Below, in pieces: positions 21,381 through 32,269 of a stretch of 64,000 nucleotides of DNA. How positions within the stretch are numbered: position 1 is the stretch's first letter; the number at the start of each line of letters is the position of its first letter. Made by a program: the position numbers and the translations under genes. Below the pieces are notes generated by a model. It ran no database searches, was not told the origin of the DNA, and saw nothing but the letters and a program-made list of their open reading frames with translations. This DNA comes from Takakia lepidozioides (lineage: Eukaryota; Streptophyta; Takakiopsida; Takakiales; Takakiaceae): contig CM060733.1 of NCBI GenBank assembly GCA_030704615.1, positions 75,370,907 through 75,434,906 of the forward strand, in the 5' to 3' direction.

Positions 21381-22016
21381 ACTGCAGGAGGGACGTCTAT
21401 ACCGCAGTTCATGGGCAGGAGGAACGTGTCTTTTTTTGCCAGGGGGCTTGCGTGTTTACAAGGGCAGCACGAACTCCCTGTCTTCTTCCTCGACAACCAA
21501 GTTGTAGCCCAGTGGTTATGGGCACATACCACCTCGGAAGTGGTTGTGGGTTCAATCCACCCTTGGTGTCACAAAGGTGTCCACCTTCCTAGCAGAAGGC
21601 AGTAGCCCTTCGGGGTGAAGTGACTCCATAAGTTACGCTTCTTTCGGGAGGCGTCATACTTTTTTTTCTTCTTCCTCAATGTGTTCTATGAAGACGACAT
21701 TCCCCTGCTCGAAAATAGAAAGGAAGCTGAAGAGTCGGGCACTGCAGAGGAGAATTTGGATCGCCGAACACACTCCAAAACCCGGAAAGGGATGAGAAGC
21801 CTACCTACGCGGACTATAACGTATGGCTACAAAATGTCGCAAGTGCGGCAACGCCACGTATCCGGCTGCACGACGTACCCGAACTATCTACCACGTGGCC
21901 CGGAAAATCTTGAAATTGCACTAACGGATGAAACATACAATCCCTCATCCATGGAATCACGACAACCATCGTACTTTGATCCGGATGAGACATGTACGTC
22001 GAATGCCGCTTCATGA
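21245..22016 (+). pseudogene. unknown transposon-type gene copy, split by a SINE
   Basis: The exon opens after the acceptor at 21244 with 'GHNPTTLIHEVHDLVMNRDF', the same exon as at 50230. After about 21380 it differs from that copy and reads through an acidic and then a hydrophobic stretch to 'HELPVFFL'. If the SINE and one duplicated target site are ignored, the same frame continues as 'NVFYEDDIPLLENRKEAEE' to a stop at 22014-22016. A frame change near 21425-21440, at a run of seven T, separates the exon start from the part that crosses the SINE. The function is unknown. Confidence 0.5.
21492..21666 (+). mobile_element. tRNA-derived SINE with target duplication
   Basis: A polymerase III box A (TAGCCCAGTGGTTA) lies at 21505-21518 and a box B (GGGTTCAATCC) at 21548-21558, 30 bp apart, as in tRNA-derived SINEs. 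The unit ends in a T-rich run. An 11 bp direct repeat, TCTTCTTCCTC, flanks it (21481-21491 and 21667-21677). The body is about 175 bp, the size of plant Au-like SINEs. Confidence 0.85.
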
Positions 22017-22483
22017 ACGCCATCCATACCTACTTGAGCAATAACGGATGCTACCAGATTACGAAACTTGCGTCATCGCCACGTGCCCGACTGCAAGTGT
22101 ATTTTGTCATTTCCGCCACGTGGCCAGGACTAGATTACGCAACTACAGTTAAGGATGAGAAATGGAGGACAAATGGATGCTAGGGTTTATCGCGCGTCAT
22201 CCGCAATACTTTCATATTTCAATTTCCGTCCCCCATTTCTAGGTCGAATCGAGGTTAGGGTTTGAAAATGTCATCCATATTGGCGGCATCAACTCGTCCA
22301 TACTACATTCATCCATATGATAGGTGTATTGCGCACATTCAGCCAAACACAATATCGTGACTAATCTCCTTTGCGAGCTCGTGGAAGATTGGGAAGGAGC
22401 CACAAATATGCTTCAGATAGCGCGTGTTGGATGTGAATGATCGCGCGATATCCTTCAACTCTGCAAATGCCTGTCGGAAGCAT
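22017..22483. other. non-coding sequence between gene copy and palindrome cluster
   Basis: No supported gene. Short open frames here lack any recognisable features. Confidence 0.4.
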
Positions 22484-23170
22484 TGGTCGGCGCCGACCAT
22501 ACACTCCTACAACATTTAAGGTGAACTGTTCTTGGTGTTGAACTCTCTGGATACCATCGAATTTGAAGAATTCCGTAAGGTCGGGGCCGACTTCGATTTG
22601 TTTGAGTGCCTTCATGGCTCGAAATCTTGCATAAGATACACGAACTATCTTGGTTGGCGCCGACTATACCCTCACAATGCGGGAAATGCATCAAAGGCCC
22701 AACCGGATATCGACGAATATTCCATCTCGAAGGTGTACATTTCCGGGAAATTGAAGGTCGGTGCTAACTACCAGCAGAATAAACGCTCAAAACAAGGTGT
22801 TTTGGGACTGTTTGTGCATAGATAAGGAAGTCGGCAGTGACTACAGTGCATCTTTCGAAAGAGGTTGCCGTTATAACCAATAGTCGCTGCCGACTTTCCC
22901 GTTTGTGAACCAATTTTCAAAAAACAACTTCATAAAATGAAGATCCGCAGCGAACACAGGCCGATCGGTCAGCCGATTTCAACATTGAGTGTAATAGTCG
23001 CCAACGACTATCCCGATGTGTCTAGAAATTGAATCGGTATCAGGCAGACCCGACGTCGGAATTGATTAAAATTTGAACAAGAACAAGTCAGTACCGACTA
23101 CAAAACAAAAGTCTCCCCCTCCTATTTGACTATGTACATGCCATTCAGATAGTCGTGGTCGGCAACGACA
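22484..23170. repeat. cluster of TCGGCGCCGA palindromes
   Basis: Ten variants of a 14-18 bp palindrome occur at about 22484 (TGGTCGGCGCCGACCA, perfect), 22577, 22651, 22754, 22829, 22881, 22994 (ATAGTCGCCAACGACTAT), 23050, 23085 and 23150. The outer arm is GTCG/CGAC and the centre varies. Spacing is 35-110 bp. This motif is not found elsewhere in the window. Confidence 0.75.
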
Positions 23171-23273
23171 ATAAGCCATTCCAGTTTTGCTGAATTTGTT
23201 TGTAGCACTCATTGCCAGCAGAATGTGCCTCAATCACTTGGTGCGGTGAGAGTTCCCATCCGACCTCGGACGG

Positions 23274-23932
23274 ATGAAATATTCCATTTGCATTTATTTT
23301 TTACCATTGGTGACGTACAGTTCATTAGTCCGTCCCAAAGATGCGTTGCATGCTTGCGCCTGTTCTCCTCACCTGCCTCTGTGCTCACACGCTAGGCACA
23401 TTTGGCAGAGTACCCCAGCTTGTACATTTCGAGTCCAGGAGTGTGGCACAGCTTCGAGGCAGTCGAACATGGACTGGTTCGTGAGGCTGCACTGTCCACC
23501 TGACACCGATCTTGTTAAGGTGAAGGCACAGGGAGACCATGTGTTTCTTCTTGACAAAGTAATATTTGGAAGGTTTAATGTGGACCCTCTCTTCTTTTTG
23601 TTGAGGAGGAGGAGATGAGTGAAGGGGGCGTCACCAAAACCCGCATCTTGGATCCAGTTCGAGACCCCGAGAACAAGTCATGGGTTTTGCCATTTACAGG
23701 TGAGGACGTATACAAAGTATTTGGTGTCCGTGCAACAATGGACAGGCTGTCCACCACTCGTGAGCATCCTACACTTGCTTCTGTCAGGGGTGCCCCTGTC
23801 GTCAAAATAGAGAGCATCAAGCTTTCTAGTGGCGAGAGTGAGGATTGTGTGGTTTTGAAATCCAATAGTGGAAGGCGGGAGAGCACTTTGGGAAAATCCG
23901 CATCAACCAAAGTGGGTCCCAAACGGCCATAA
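23274..23932 (+). pseudogene. unrecognised coding fragment
   Basis: Two overlapping frames. The first (to 23618) contains 'MDWFVRLHCPPDTDLVKVKA' from 23469. The second (23615-23932) reads 'TRILDPVRDPENKSWVLPFTG' and ends in a Ser/Gly/Lys-rich tail (GKSASTKVGPKRP). They are probably one product joined across a frameshift or a short intron near 23600. I do not recognise the family. It lies immediately beyond the palindrome cluster at 22.5-23.2 kb and before the LTR of element C. Confidence 0.4.
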
Positions 23933-24059
23933 TCTCTTCGTCAACCATTTTCTCTAATCCCTGGATGTTTGTCACTGAAACGTAAAAGACTGCCAAGCCC
24001 TTTCAAGTACCCGTGGATAAAATCACCCTGTAGCTTCTTGATATCGTGATGTAGGGCTG

Positions 24060-25042
24060 TGTTGAGCGGCTTTTACTCACCCATCCCTTCGCTACCCGAG
24101 GTGGAAACTCCAAGATATAAGAGTTGGATATCTCTAAACACTCAGCCCGCTCAGAACAATCAGTCATGACCTACAACTAGTGTATCATGGAAGTGCTTCT
24201 TGTTTGTATTCTTTCTTGCCTTCATGTCAGCGAATTACCTTACTGTTTATATTTAAGCACTGGATTGCTTTAGCAATCCACCATGTTCCAATCACTCATC
24301 TCTTCATTCCACAGCTTCACTCAGGTCTCTCTACACAGTGTGAGTATGGAATATGTATCAGATTATGATCTATCAGTTAACAGGCCGAAGCCATGGTGTC
24401 CCTACTCCACTCTACAGTATAACTCTACAGCTTGCATGAATCAAGCATCAACAGTTCGTGACTCCTCCTTCACTGCGCTCTCCATTCCTCAGCTCCAGAT
24501 CGTCCTTCCCTTCCCGATGGCCAAGTCATGATCCAAGAAGTGCCCTCCCTCCATTGCTACTCTGCATTTTCTACCTGCAAGCTGTTCTACCTGCCTAACT
24601 AACTAATTGTCATCCAGATAGAATACACGTTCCCGCTGCCGATGTCGTTCCCACATAGTCGTTCCCTGCCATGGTAACCATTCCTTGTGAATGCTGTGAC
24701 GGGCTGTGCTCAACTGTGCCCAACTGTGTCGGCTGTGACTGGCTGTGTCGGACTGGGCCGGGCTGTGACTGGCTGTATTGAGCTGTGTAAAGCTGTGTCG
24801 GGCTGTGGCTAACTGTGTCGGGCTGTGATAGACTGTGATAGGCTGTTGTGCAACTGTGTCAAACTGTGACTAGTTGTGTCAAGCTGTGTCTGATTGTATA
24901 AGACTATGACTGACTGTGTAAGCCCGTCTACCACCCCTAAGGTTTGTGTTGGTCTAAGTCTACCATCCGTAAGTCTGCGCAAAAACTAAGGGTACCGCAC
25001 AGAACCCGTAAAACTGTCTAAGTCCCAGACAGCCCTCTAACA
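24060..25042 (-). repeat. 3' LTR of element C
   Basis: On the minus strand TGTTAGAGGGCTG...CGCTCAACA, 983 bp, with a CACAGCC-type array at about 24690-24920. The LTR-encoded start of ORF1 is open here. The PPT, read on the minus strand as 'gagagggggagggg', is at 25046-25059. Confidence 0.85.
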
Positions 25043-25083
25043 TTACCCCTCCCCCTCTCAAAAAGCCGTGTCCTCATGATTTA

Positions 25084-26091
25084 CTATTTAGGATCAGCAA
25101 ACCTTTGTGAACGAGCACCCTTTTGTCGGTGAGAGTCCCGTGGAGGGCTCTGTGTGCGAGCCCGAGCCCTGTCACTGGCTGGTGGAGATGACTGGTCACC
25201 AAATGGAAATGTCTGACCTTCCCGTGGTTGATAATGAGGTAACTTCTCTAGCATAGGAGATCCCCGTCGTTTCTTCTCTGCCATCTGTAGTGCATATCCC
25301 TCCGCCATGTCAAAAGATTCATCCATAGAACCAGTTGTATCCGAATCATCGTCCCCCCTGTTACCTTTCAGTGCTCTGATCTTATGGGGCTTCTCGGGAA
25401 TCCTGCGTGGCACACAGTGTTTGCCCACCATGTCTGGAAGCTTAAACTTTAGAACTTGCATCAATCTCTTGCGAGTGAAATTAGTATAATCCCGGAGCTC
25501 CTTGTCTTTCTTTTGTAATTCAGGTCTTAATCCACTCACAAACCAGGTCTTCTGTAACCCCGGTGCTGGCACAACAACCAGTTTTTTCATCATCAACTCC
25601 ATCTTTTCCATGTACTCTTCAACAGTTTCATGCTTCTTTTGCTTTAACTGTTGTAAACTCCCATACACTTCATCCTCAGTTTTGCTTGTCCTGAACCTGT
25701 TTTGGAATGCTGTACTAAGGCCATTCCAGGTTAGGAAATGATTATTAGGGAATCTTGCATACCATTCACTTGCTTTCTTGATAAGTGAACAAGGAAACAG
25801 TCTCATCTTGGCATCATCGCCAATCTCATTGTTCACAATACACATGTGCTCAAATTGGCTGATGTGTACATCGGGATCCCCTTTCCCTGCATATATTGGA
25901 AAAGGTGGTTTTGCCCGTGTTGGAGGTACCGCCATTTGTGGCCCTACACCCTGCCCACTGACAGGTGCTGGTCCTTGAGGACCTACTGTTGTAGTGGTGG
26001 AATTCCCACCAGGTGTTGGCCCCTGAGCACTCCCTGCTACTGGCCCCTCTGTACTTACAGTATTCCCAACTCCAGTTGCACTACTTCCCAC
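25084..26091 (-). pseudogene. gag core fused to pol C-terminal tail (element C)
   Basis: A 335-codon uninterrupted frame. The N-terminal half is the gag core ('FEHMCIVNNEIGDDAKMRLF', 'FVSGLRPELQKK'). It then changes to a segment with 'FKLPDMVGKHCVPRRIPEKP', an acidic 'DDDSDTTGSMDESFDMAEGY' and the basic RRGSPM...RSQRF tail that ends just before the polypurine tract. Nucleocapsid, protease, RT, RNase H and integrase are missing. As the frame is open throughout, it could encode a Gag-like protein, although the upstream promoter LTR is lost. Confidence 0.7.
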
Positions 26092-26129
26092 ACTCCCTGT
26101 CCCCCCAGAGCCAGATCCAAACTGCCCGC

Positions 26130-27000
26130 CTTATTGGCTCATCCCTAAGGAGAGACCACACATCAATTGTTTTCTCCTGATGTACCTTCCGCAGTTAAGA
26201 CCTTTTTTTTATTGCATCACTCTGCGTTATCATTCTGGCTCGCAAATGAGCCATTTCTTTGGCATGTCCATAAGACACAACTTTGGAGGCTGGATATGGC
26301 AATGCAAAGTTTTCAAGTGCGCAGCGTGGCTTTTCATCACAATCCAGCCTATGGAGATTTGGCGAAAACCTTCATTAGTGCAATGACATTACAAGACATT
26401 TAGGGTATAATAATCTCGTGGGCCCTTGATCCAAACGTCAGTTCCATTCTCTTACTTATTTTTTTTTGATTAATTTGTTTCTATCGACGATGGTGCATAC
26501 ATTGTTTCAGCAAATTTTTGGATCTTAGGGTCGCTAATATATAGTAGAGACAACACATTGCAGATGGATTTTGGGCTACATGACAATAGAAATCAAGGAC
26601 AGTGCATTTTATTATCACAACATTGTGTTTCCCGGACATAGAATAGTGGTAAATTATCATACTCCAGCTACATGACAATGCAATTAATAAAAAAGGACTA
26701 AAATATAGAGACTCATCTACATATACTTTCATAATTTTAAATCTCATTACCAAAAACCGGAATCTCTAGATATTATGGACTTTTAAAAAGTCCCTAAGAA
26801 ATTGTCACAATCCATAAAAAAGGACGTTATGGATTTTTTTAAATATAGGATACAAAACAAAATTAAGAAAATGGACTCTCCCTCTTTTGCTTTGAAGAAT
26901 GAGGAATCTGGAATGAAAACAATCATTCAAAAATGTGAAGTTAAAAAAAATTATGTATTATTTTGAGCCTAAAAAATAACTATTTTCACAAAGTCCTTTA
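26130..27000. other. AT-rich unassigned sequence
   Basis: No supported gene, and strongly AT-rich from 26400 to 27000. It separates the truncated elements C and D, which face away from each other, with their 3' LTRs outermost. Confidence 0.5.
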
Positions 27001-27150
27001 CGAATATATAAGGGACATGAAGCCTGGAAATACTTACATTGTTCCAAAGTCATTGGCACACCTCTCACCTATACGGCCAAAGAGTTCAGGGAGTTCACTC
27101 ATTTTGCTTGCAAGCAATTAAAGCAAGTAGTATAGTTTAAGCTTCCAGAC

Positions 27151-27501
27151 ATGGTGGGCCAACACTATATGCCACGCAGGATTCCGGAGGAGCCACTTAA
27201 AGCTCGGCCACCGAAGCACCTTAGGGGGGAAGATGATTCTGATACTACTAGTTCTACGGAGGAACGTTTTGACATGGCAGAGGACTATGCACTACAGATG
27301 GCAGAGAAGAAACGACGGGGATCTCCTATGCCTGAGAGGTTACCTCGTCATCAACCACAGGAGGGTCAGACATTTTCATTTGGTGCTCAATCGCCTCCAT
27401 TAGCCAGTGACAGGGCTCGAGCTCGCACACAGAGCCCTTCAAGAGACTCTCACCGACAAAAGGGTGCTCGCTCACAAAGGTTTGTTGATCCTAAACAGTA
27501 A
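27151..27501 (+). pseudogene. pol C-terminal tail (element D)
   Basis: A 116-codon frame starting MVGQHYMPRRIPEE, parallel to the end of the element C fusion. It has the acidic 'DDSDTTSSTEERFDMAEDY' and basic 'RARTQSPSRDSHRQKGARSQ' parts. The frame upstream is continuous to 27061 except for a TAG. The protein role is unknown; the position matches the extreme C-terminus of Pol. Confidence 0.65.
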
Positions 27502-27539
27502 ACCGTGAGGACACGGCTTTTTGAGAGGGGGAGGGGTAA

Positions 27540-28507
27540 TGTTAGAGGGCTGTCTGGGACTTAAGACACTTTTATGGGTTCTGTGGGGTACCCTTAATTT
27601 TTGCGCAGACTTACGGATGGTAGACTTAGACCAACAGAGGCCTTAGGGGTGGTAGACAGGCACATGCTTTAGGGGTGGTAGACAGGCTTACACACTCAGT
27701 CACAGTCTTACACAGTCGTACACAACCTATCATAGTCTATCACAGCCATACACAGCCTTACACAGCCCGACACAGCCCGACACAGCCAATCACAGCCTAT
27801 CACAGTTAGTCACAGTCTATCACAACCCGACACAGCTTCGCACAATTTCACACAGCTAGTCACAGCCCGACACAGTCACAGCCCACACAGTTTGGCACAG
27901 CCCGTCACAGCGTACATAGAAAACGGTTATCATTAGCAGGGAACGATTGTGTGGGAACGACATCTGCAGAGGGAACGTGTTTACTTCTTAGGTGACAGTT
28001 AGTTAGTTAGGCGGTTAGAACAGCTTGTAGATAAAATAGGCAGAGCAAGCATCATGGGGGACACTTCACATGAAGCACTTCTTGGTCATACACGGGAGGA
28101 GATGGGGCGGAGAGCAGGAACGGGAGCAAGGATGGAGAGCACGGTGAAGGAGGAGAGATGATCAGTAGATGTTCGTTACACGCAAAGTTGTAGTGATATT
28201 GTAGAGCAAATTAGAGACACCATGGCTTCGGCCTGATACCTGATAAATCTTAATCTGATACTTATTCGATACAATCACACTGTGTAGAGAGACTTGAGTG
28301 AAGCTATGGAATGAATGGATGAGTGAATGGAACCTAATAGATACTGAAGCAATCTGATGCTTCAGTATACACAGTAAGGTAATTTGCTAATATGAAGGCA
28401 AGAAGAAATACAAATAGGAAGCACAACCATGATTCACTAGCTGTAGGTCATGACTGATTGTTCTGAGCGGGCTTGAGTGCTTAGAGATATCCAACTCTTC
28501 TATCTTG
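27540..28507 (+). repeat. 3' LTR of element D, truncated
   Basis: A CACAGCC-type array lies at 27680-27920. A duplicated 'ttaggggtggtagacaggc' word is present at 27639 and 27668. Confidence 0.85.
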
Positions 28508-28689
28508 TCCTGAGGGTTTGGATGAAAGCAGGGCTCCGGGTCCGGCTGTACCGCCACGGTTTGCCTGTCTTTGTGTCCTTCGGCATACTGGAGTGGGGCA
28601 CATAGTTGTAGAGGACATTGTAGGTAACAGGTTCCACAGCGGCATCAACAAGACGACCGTCGTTGCGGAATTTGAATGTAGACCCTCTC

Positions 28690-29487
28690 TTCACAAAACA
28701 ATATGCCTCAAACACCAATGTCTGCACATCCAACAGAAGAGGGATCAACTCCAGGGTCTAGTTTAGATACACCACGATATGAAGTGAATGCAATAGATTG
28801 ATAACTTACACTCTGGCCCTCTGTTTGCAACCCCTGCGTATTGATGCAGAACCATTTTTTGAGGAGGACCGGGGTGACACTTTTTGGTGTCCACCTTGCC
28901 ACAACATTCTCTGTGGTCTTCCCTCTTGTGGCAAGGACCACCATACATCCACCGTCATCCAGGAGCATCCCCGCCAGCCCAAACCCAGCTCTCTAGTAGT
29001 ACTCAGTAAACCTGTTCCAGGTGGGCACACCATCCAGGCCCTCCAGCAGCTCCCCATCTGGAATATCGAGGAGAATCATATCGCAGGCTCTCTCCACCTC
29101 AAACCCCCCCCCCCCCCCCCGAGTGCTCTTGCAATCCGGGCTCATAGCCGTGAAGAATTCCATCATGGCTTCCAAACCAGGGGTGTCTTTAGGCTCTGTA
29201 GCGGCAGCCCTCTTCTTGGCTTTCCCCTTCAGCTCCTCCAGAGACTTGCTGTGTGCCACCTTCTTCGCCCTGGTAGCCAGAGCGTCAAGGAAGCTCTCAT
29301 TGACGCATTGGATGATGGTTGGGGGTTCTAGCTTTGGCCTCTGCGGAAACGTCACCGCCGAATACTGCCGTGTAGGCTCGCCCTCAAATGCCAACTTCTT
29401 TGCAGAGCCAGTCCCAGTCCGATCTGACTTGGGAACCCGGATGACTGGTGACTTGGTAGCAGCAGCAGCAGTCGCAGGACCTTGCAC
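28690..29487 (-). pseudogene. methyltransferase-like region of gene X
   Basis: A frame running 29487-28993 and, after one in-frame TAG at about 28992, on to 28708. It contains 'CDMILLDIPDGELLEGLDGV', which has the position and shape of motif IV of S-adenosylmethionine-dependent methyltransferases (strand-D-x-P). 'GMLLDDGGCMVVLAT' follows, shaped like the beta-5 'LKPGG' segment. A Lys/Ala-rich stretch precedes it. The canonical catalytic D/N-PP-Y/W is replaced by DIPD, so activity would be doubtful even without the stop. An alternative is an unrelated Rossmann-like domain. A short pure-C run at 29106-29120 lies inside the frame. Confidence 0.4.
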
Positions 29488-29599
29488 AAAGTCGTCGTCG
29501 GAGTCACTCCCTTGGGGCCCCTCCTGCGCCTCCTCTGGTGCCCCGGTGGTTTTCTATTTTTGGGGGGTTACTGTACTCCCCTGTTTCCATGTCCTTTTC

Positions 29600-29961
29600 T
29601 TTTGTCCTTTATTCTTTTCATTCAATTTCTCCTGAATACCTGCCTGAGCAAGCTCTGCCGCTTTCCTGGACTTGGCAAGCGCTTTCGCCTCCTTTGGACC
29701 CAGCGAAGGCAGCAGAGCCCGGTTTCGTCAGGCCTCCGCATCCAGCTTCAATTGAAACTCGGATGAGCCAAGCGAGCCGAGCGGAAGGTCCACATACCAA
29801 GGGCAGTCGCGCAAATGCTCCAGATGCCACTCCTTCACTATAACGTCAGTGTACATGGAGTTAGCTCTAGGGTTCCTCCATGCGAGGAAGAATGGCGGCT
29901 CGAAGGACAGATGAACTTTCTCCAACAGGGAGAACTTGCAGTACCTGCATTCAAGAAACAC
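29600..29961 (-). pseudogene. exon-like segments of gene X
   Basis: 29961-29728 reads 'WHLEHLRDCPWYVDLPLG' and 'SSEFQLKLDAEA'. An Ala/Lys-rich segment (AKALAKSRKAAELAQA-like) follows towards 29620. No family was recognised. These segments sit between the palindrome intron and the methyltransferase-like region. Confidence 0.4.
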
Positions 29962-30084
29962 ACACAGAATGAGGTCCCGGGAACGAGGTAAATTTTAGGG
30001 AATGAAACTGCAAAATAGACGCCAAATTTCTATGCGGGGTGGGCCCGATGGTCCCGACTCTCCGGGGTGTCCTGCAATGAAAGT

Positions 30085-30947
30085 GGAAATTCGGCGCCAT
30101 TTTTCCCGTGGGCGAGGGGGCCGGACAGCCGTTTTGAGGCCCACTCTAGAAAAATGGCGCCAAATTTCCACTTTCTGGCTAGGGTGGCTGGCACCAGAAC
30201 TGGAAATTCAGCGCCATTTTTCCATGTTGGGGCCCAGCCCTTTCTGCCACTTTTGGACCCAGCCTGGAAAAATGGCGCCGAATTTCCAGTACCGGGCCCC
30301 GAAAATGTCTAAGTCCTGGGGGTGGCTGGCACCCATTCTGGAAATTCGGCACCATTTTTCCAGTTCCGGGTTCAGTCAGTTCTGGGACTTAGACATTTTT
30401 GGGGCCCGGTACTGGAAATTCGGCGCCATTTTTCCAGGTTGGGTCCGAAAGTGGCACGGCTTGGGAAAAATGGCGCTGAATTTCCAGTACCGGGCCCCGA
30501 AAATGGCTAAGTCCCAGGGGTTTCTGGCACACATTCTGGAAATTCGGTGCCATTTTTCCAGTTCCGGGCAAAGTCATTTCCAGAATGTGTGCCATCCGCC
30601 CTAGGGACTTAGCCATTTTTGGCGCCCGGTACTCGAAATTCGGCGCCATTTTTCCGGGCTGTGTCCGGAAATGGCTAAGTCCCAGAAATGACTGGGCCCG
30701 GAACTGGAAAAATGGCGCCGAATTTCCAGAATGTGTGCCATCCACCCCAAGGACTTAGCCATTTTCAAGGCCCTGTACTGGAAATTCGGCGCCATTTTCC
30801 CAGGTTGTGTCCGAAAATGGCTAAGTCCCAGAACTGACTGGGCCCGAAACTGGAAAAATGGCGCCAAATTTCCAGACTAAGTGCCAGCCACCCCCGGGAC
30901 AGCCATCCCCCCAAGACCCGAATCAGGAAATTCGGCGCCATTTTTCC
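30085..30947. repeat. GGCGCC palindrome array 1, 13 copies
   Basis: A 22 bp unit with core AAAAATGGCGCCGAATTT, bounded by GG and CC, starts at 30085, 30148, 30202, 30266, 30340, 30414, 30464, 30538, 30634, 30706, 30780, 30852 and 30926. Copies occur in both orientations. They sit in larger inverted blocks that include 'ggacttagccatttt' and 'gggcccggtactgg'. The array lies in an intron-like gap of gene X. Long open frames across it are repeat by-products. Confidence 0.9.
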
Positions 30948-31036
30948 AGGGACTTCTTCATAACTAATTTTCATGCGCCACATAAGGCATCTTACATCCT
31001 GGAAATGTAGGGACTACAAAGAAAGGCACCGCGTAT

Positions 31037-31829
31037 CTACCTGTACAGAAGGTGCATTGCCGCTTTGTCCGCGTTCGGCTGGTCGGTGAACTCGTGGCTC
31101 CGGCGGGCATGGGGTATCTCTCGAAAGAATAGGTCAGTTTTGTAGAGCAGAAAGTACCTCGTCACATAGTCGCGTAGGCTCTCTTCTTCACCAGAAATCT
31201 CCAGCTTGAACTGATGTGCTTGTGTGTCAAGCTGCTCTTGCACATTCGTCGTCACCTGTGGAAATTCTCCATCAGACCGCTTTCCTCAAAAAATACAATA
31301 AATCCACCCGATACAAGCGTAGAAGCGCCAAATGAAGCGTGGGAAAGTACCTGAAACCACCATGTCATGCGGTTCATCCACATGTCGAATGTGGGGTCAG
31401 ACAATTTGTCAGGTTTGGGGAAGCTCCACATGTCCCTTGTACTTTGGGAACCATTCCAGATTTGGAGCCACCGGGTCTGTCCAACCACCCAACATATCAG
31501 TAAGCGCCAAACACCACACAAAAAGAATTGTTGCCACGACAATTTGGTTAAGAATGTATAACCTTTTCTGTTGCATCCACACAGGATGTGGCTAGACGAT
31601 GCAGCTTCTCCAATGTCATTGTGGGCTTCAGAGCGCGGGAGTAGTGCTTCCCCACCTCCACCAGAAAGTCGGCACCAAGGGCGGGATTAGCTATGGCCAC
31701 GTACTTTACCATCCGCGACTTGTACTTGATGCGGGCCTTCGCCTCCGCAGCTTTGAGATACGATTCCAGTGCCGGGAGGGTTAGTTTCTTCTCCTCTGAC
31801 TCCATGTAGAACCTCCGCGCATGTGCCAA
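31037..31829 (-). pseudogene. helical exons of gene X
   Basis: 31829-31548 is a Lys/Ala-rich helical stretch ('LTLPALESYLKAAEAKARIK' and 'TMTLEKLHRLATSCVDATEK'). 31255-31037 reads 'EESLRDYVTRYFLLYKTDLF'. Splice-like GT/AG edges flank both. No domain was recognised. Confidence 0.4.
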
Positions 31830-32269
31830 ATCCTGCTGAATTTTCGTCTGTCAAGAATGCGCACATAAGATTAGAAATCATGGTCAACACTTTTTCTTCT
31901 ATTGGGGGAGAGAGACAGATTAGCTCAACAAAAGTTTAGGAGCTTTACCCAAAATATGTAGTCCACCATGGCGTCCATGCTCAACCTATACCAGGTTCTG
32001 TCTGCCTTTGCCTCCGACTTGCGCATGAGGTCGGCACTGAGCGAATTGGCAAACTCTTGCACCCCCTGCTTCCCGACATCTTCACTCAGAAGAGCATGTG
32101 GGACAAGTTGGTGGCAATGAAGGCATTCTCAGTCACCCTACAATGCCACATTTCCATTAAACAATACTGAAATGAGAATATGCAACAAATATGACAATTG
32201 GCAATGAAATGATTGTTTCAAATTCAAAGTTCCAAAGCAAGAGGCATTGTAACTTACGAGTTGATGTCT

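Larger units (their letters stand above)
24060..26129 (-). mobile_element. Ty3/gypsy element C, 3' half with internal deletion
   Basis: Minus-strand remnant of the same family. It comprises a 3' LTR (24060-25042), a polypurine tract and a gag frame fused to the C-terminal tail. The upstream end breaks off near 26129 inside the Gly/Ser-rich part of gag, where unrelated sequence begins. There is no 5' LTR, protease, RT or integrase. Confidence 0.8.
27055..28507 (+). mobile_element. Ty3/gypsy element D, 3' end only
   Basis: Plus-strand remnant. It has the C-terminal tail frame (27055-27501, with one in-frame TAG near 27133), the polypurine tract GAGAGGGGGAGGGG and a 3' LTR beginning TGTTAGAGGGCTG at 27540. 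The LTR stops at 28507, roughly 60-70 bp before its expected CA end, where gene X sequence begins. Confidence 0.8.

Noticed and set aside
24060-28507. Elements C and D as the two ends of one large insertion
   Set aside because: They are opposite-strand 3' halves with different sequences, the outer flanks share no target duplication, and D is truncated at its outer end.
29106-29120. Pure C run within the methyltransferase-like frame of gene X
   Set aside because: Probably slippage or an assembly artefact in a Gly-coding tract; no further meaning can be drawn.
30002-30983. Open frames on both strands through the 30 kb array
   Set aside because: Same reason: the proteins repeat 'NFQYRAPKM' and 'EIRRHFS'-type words from the palindromes and have no independent support.
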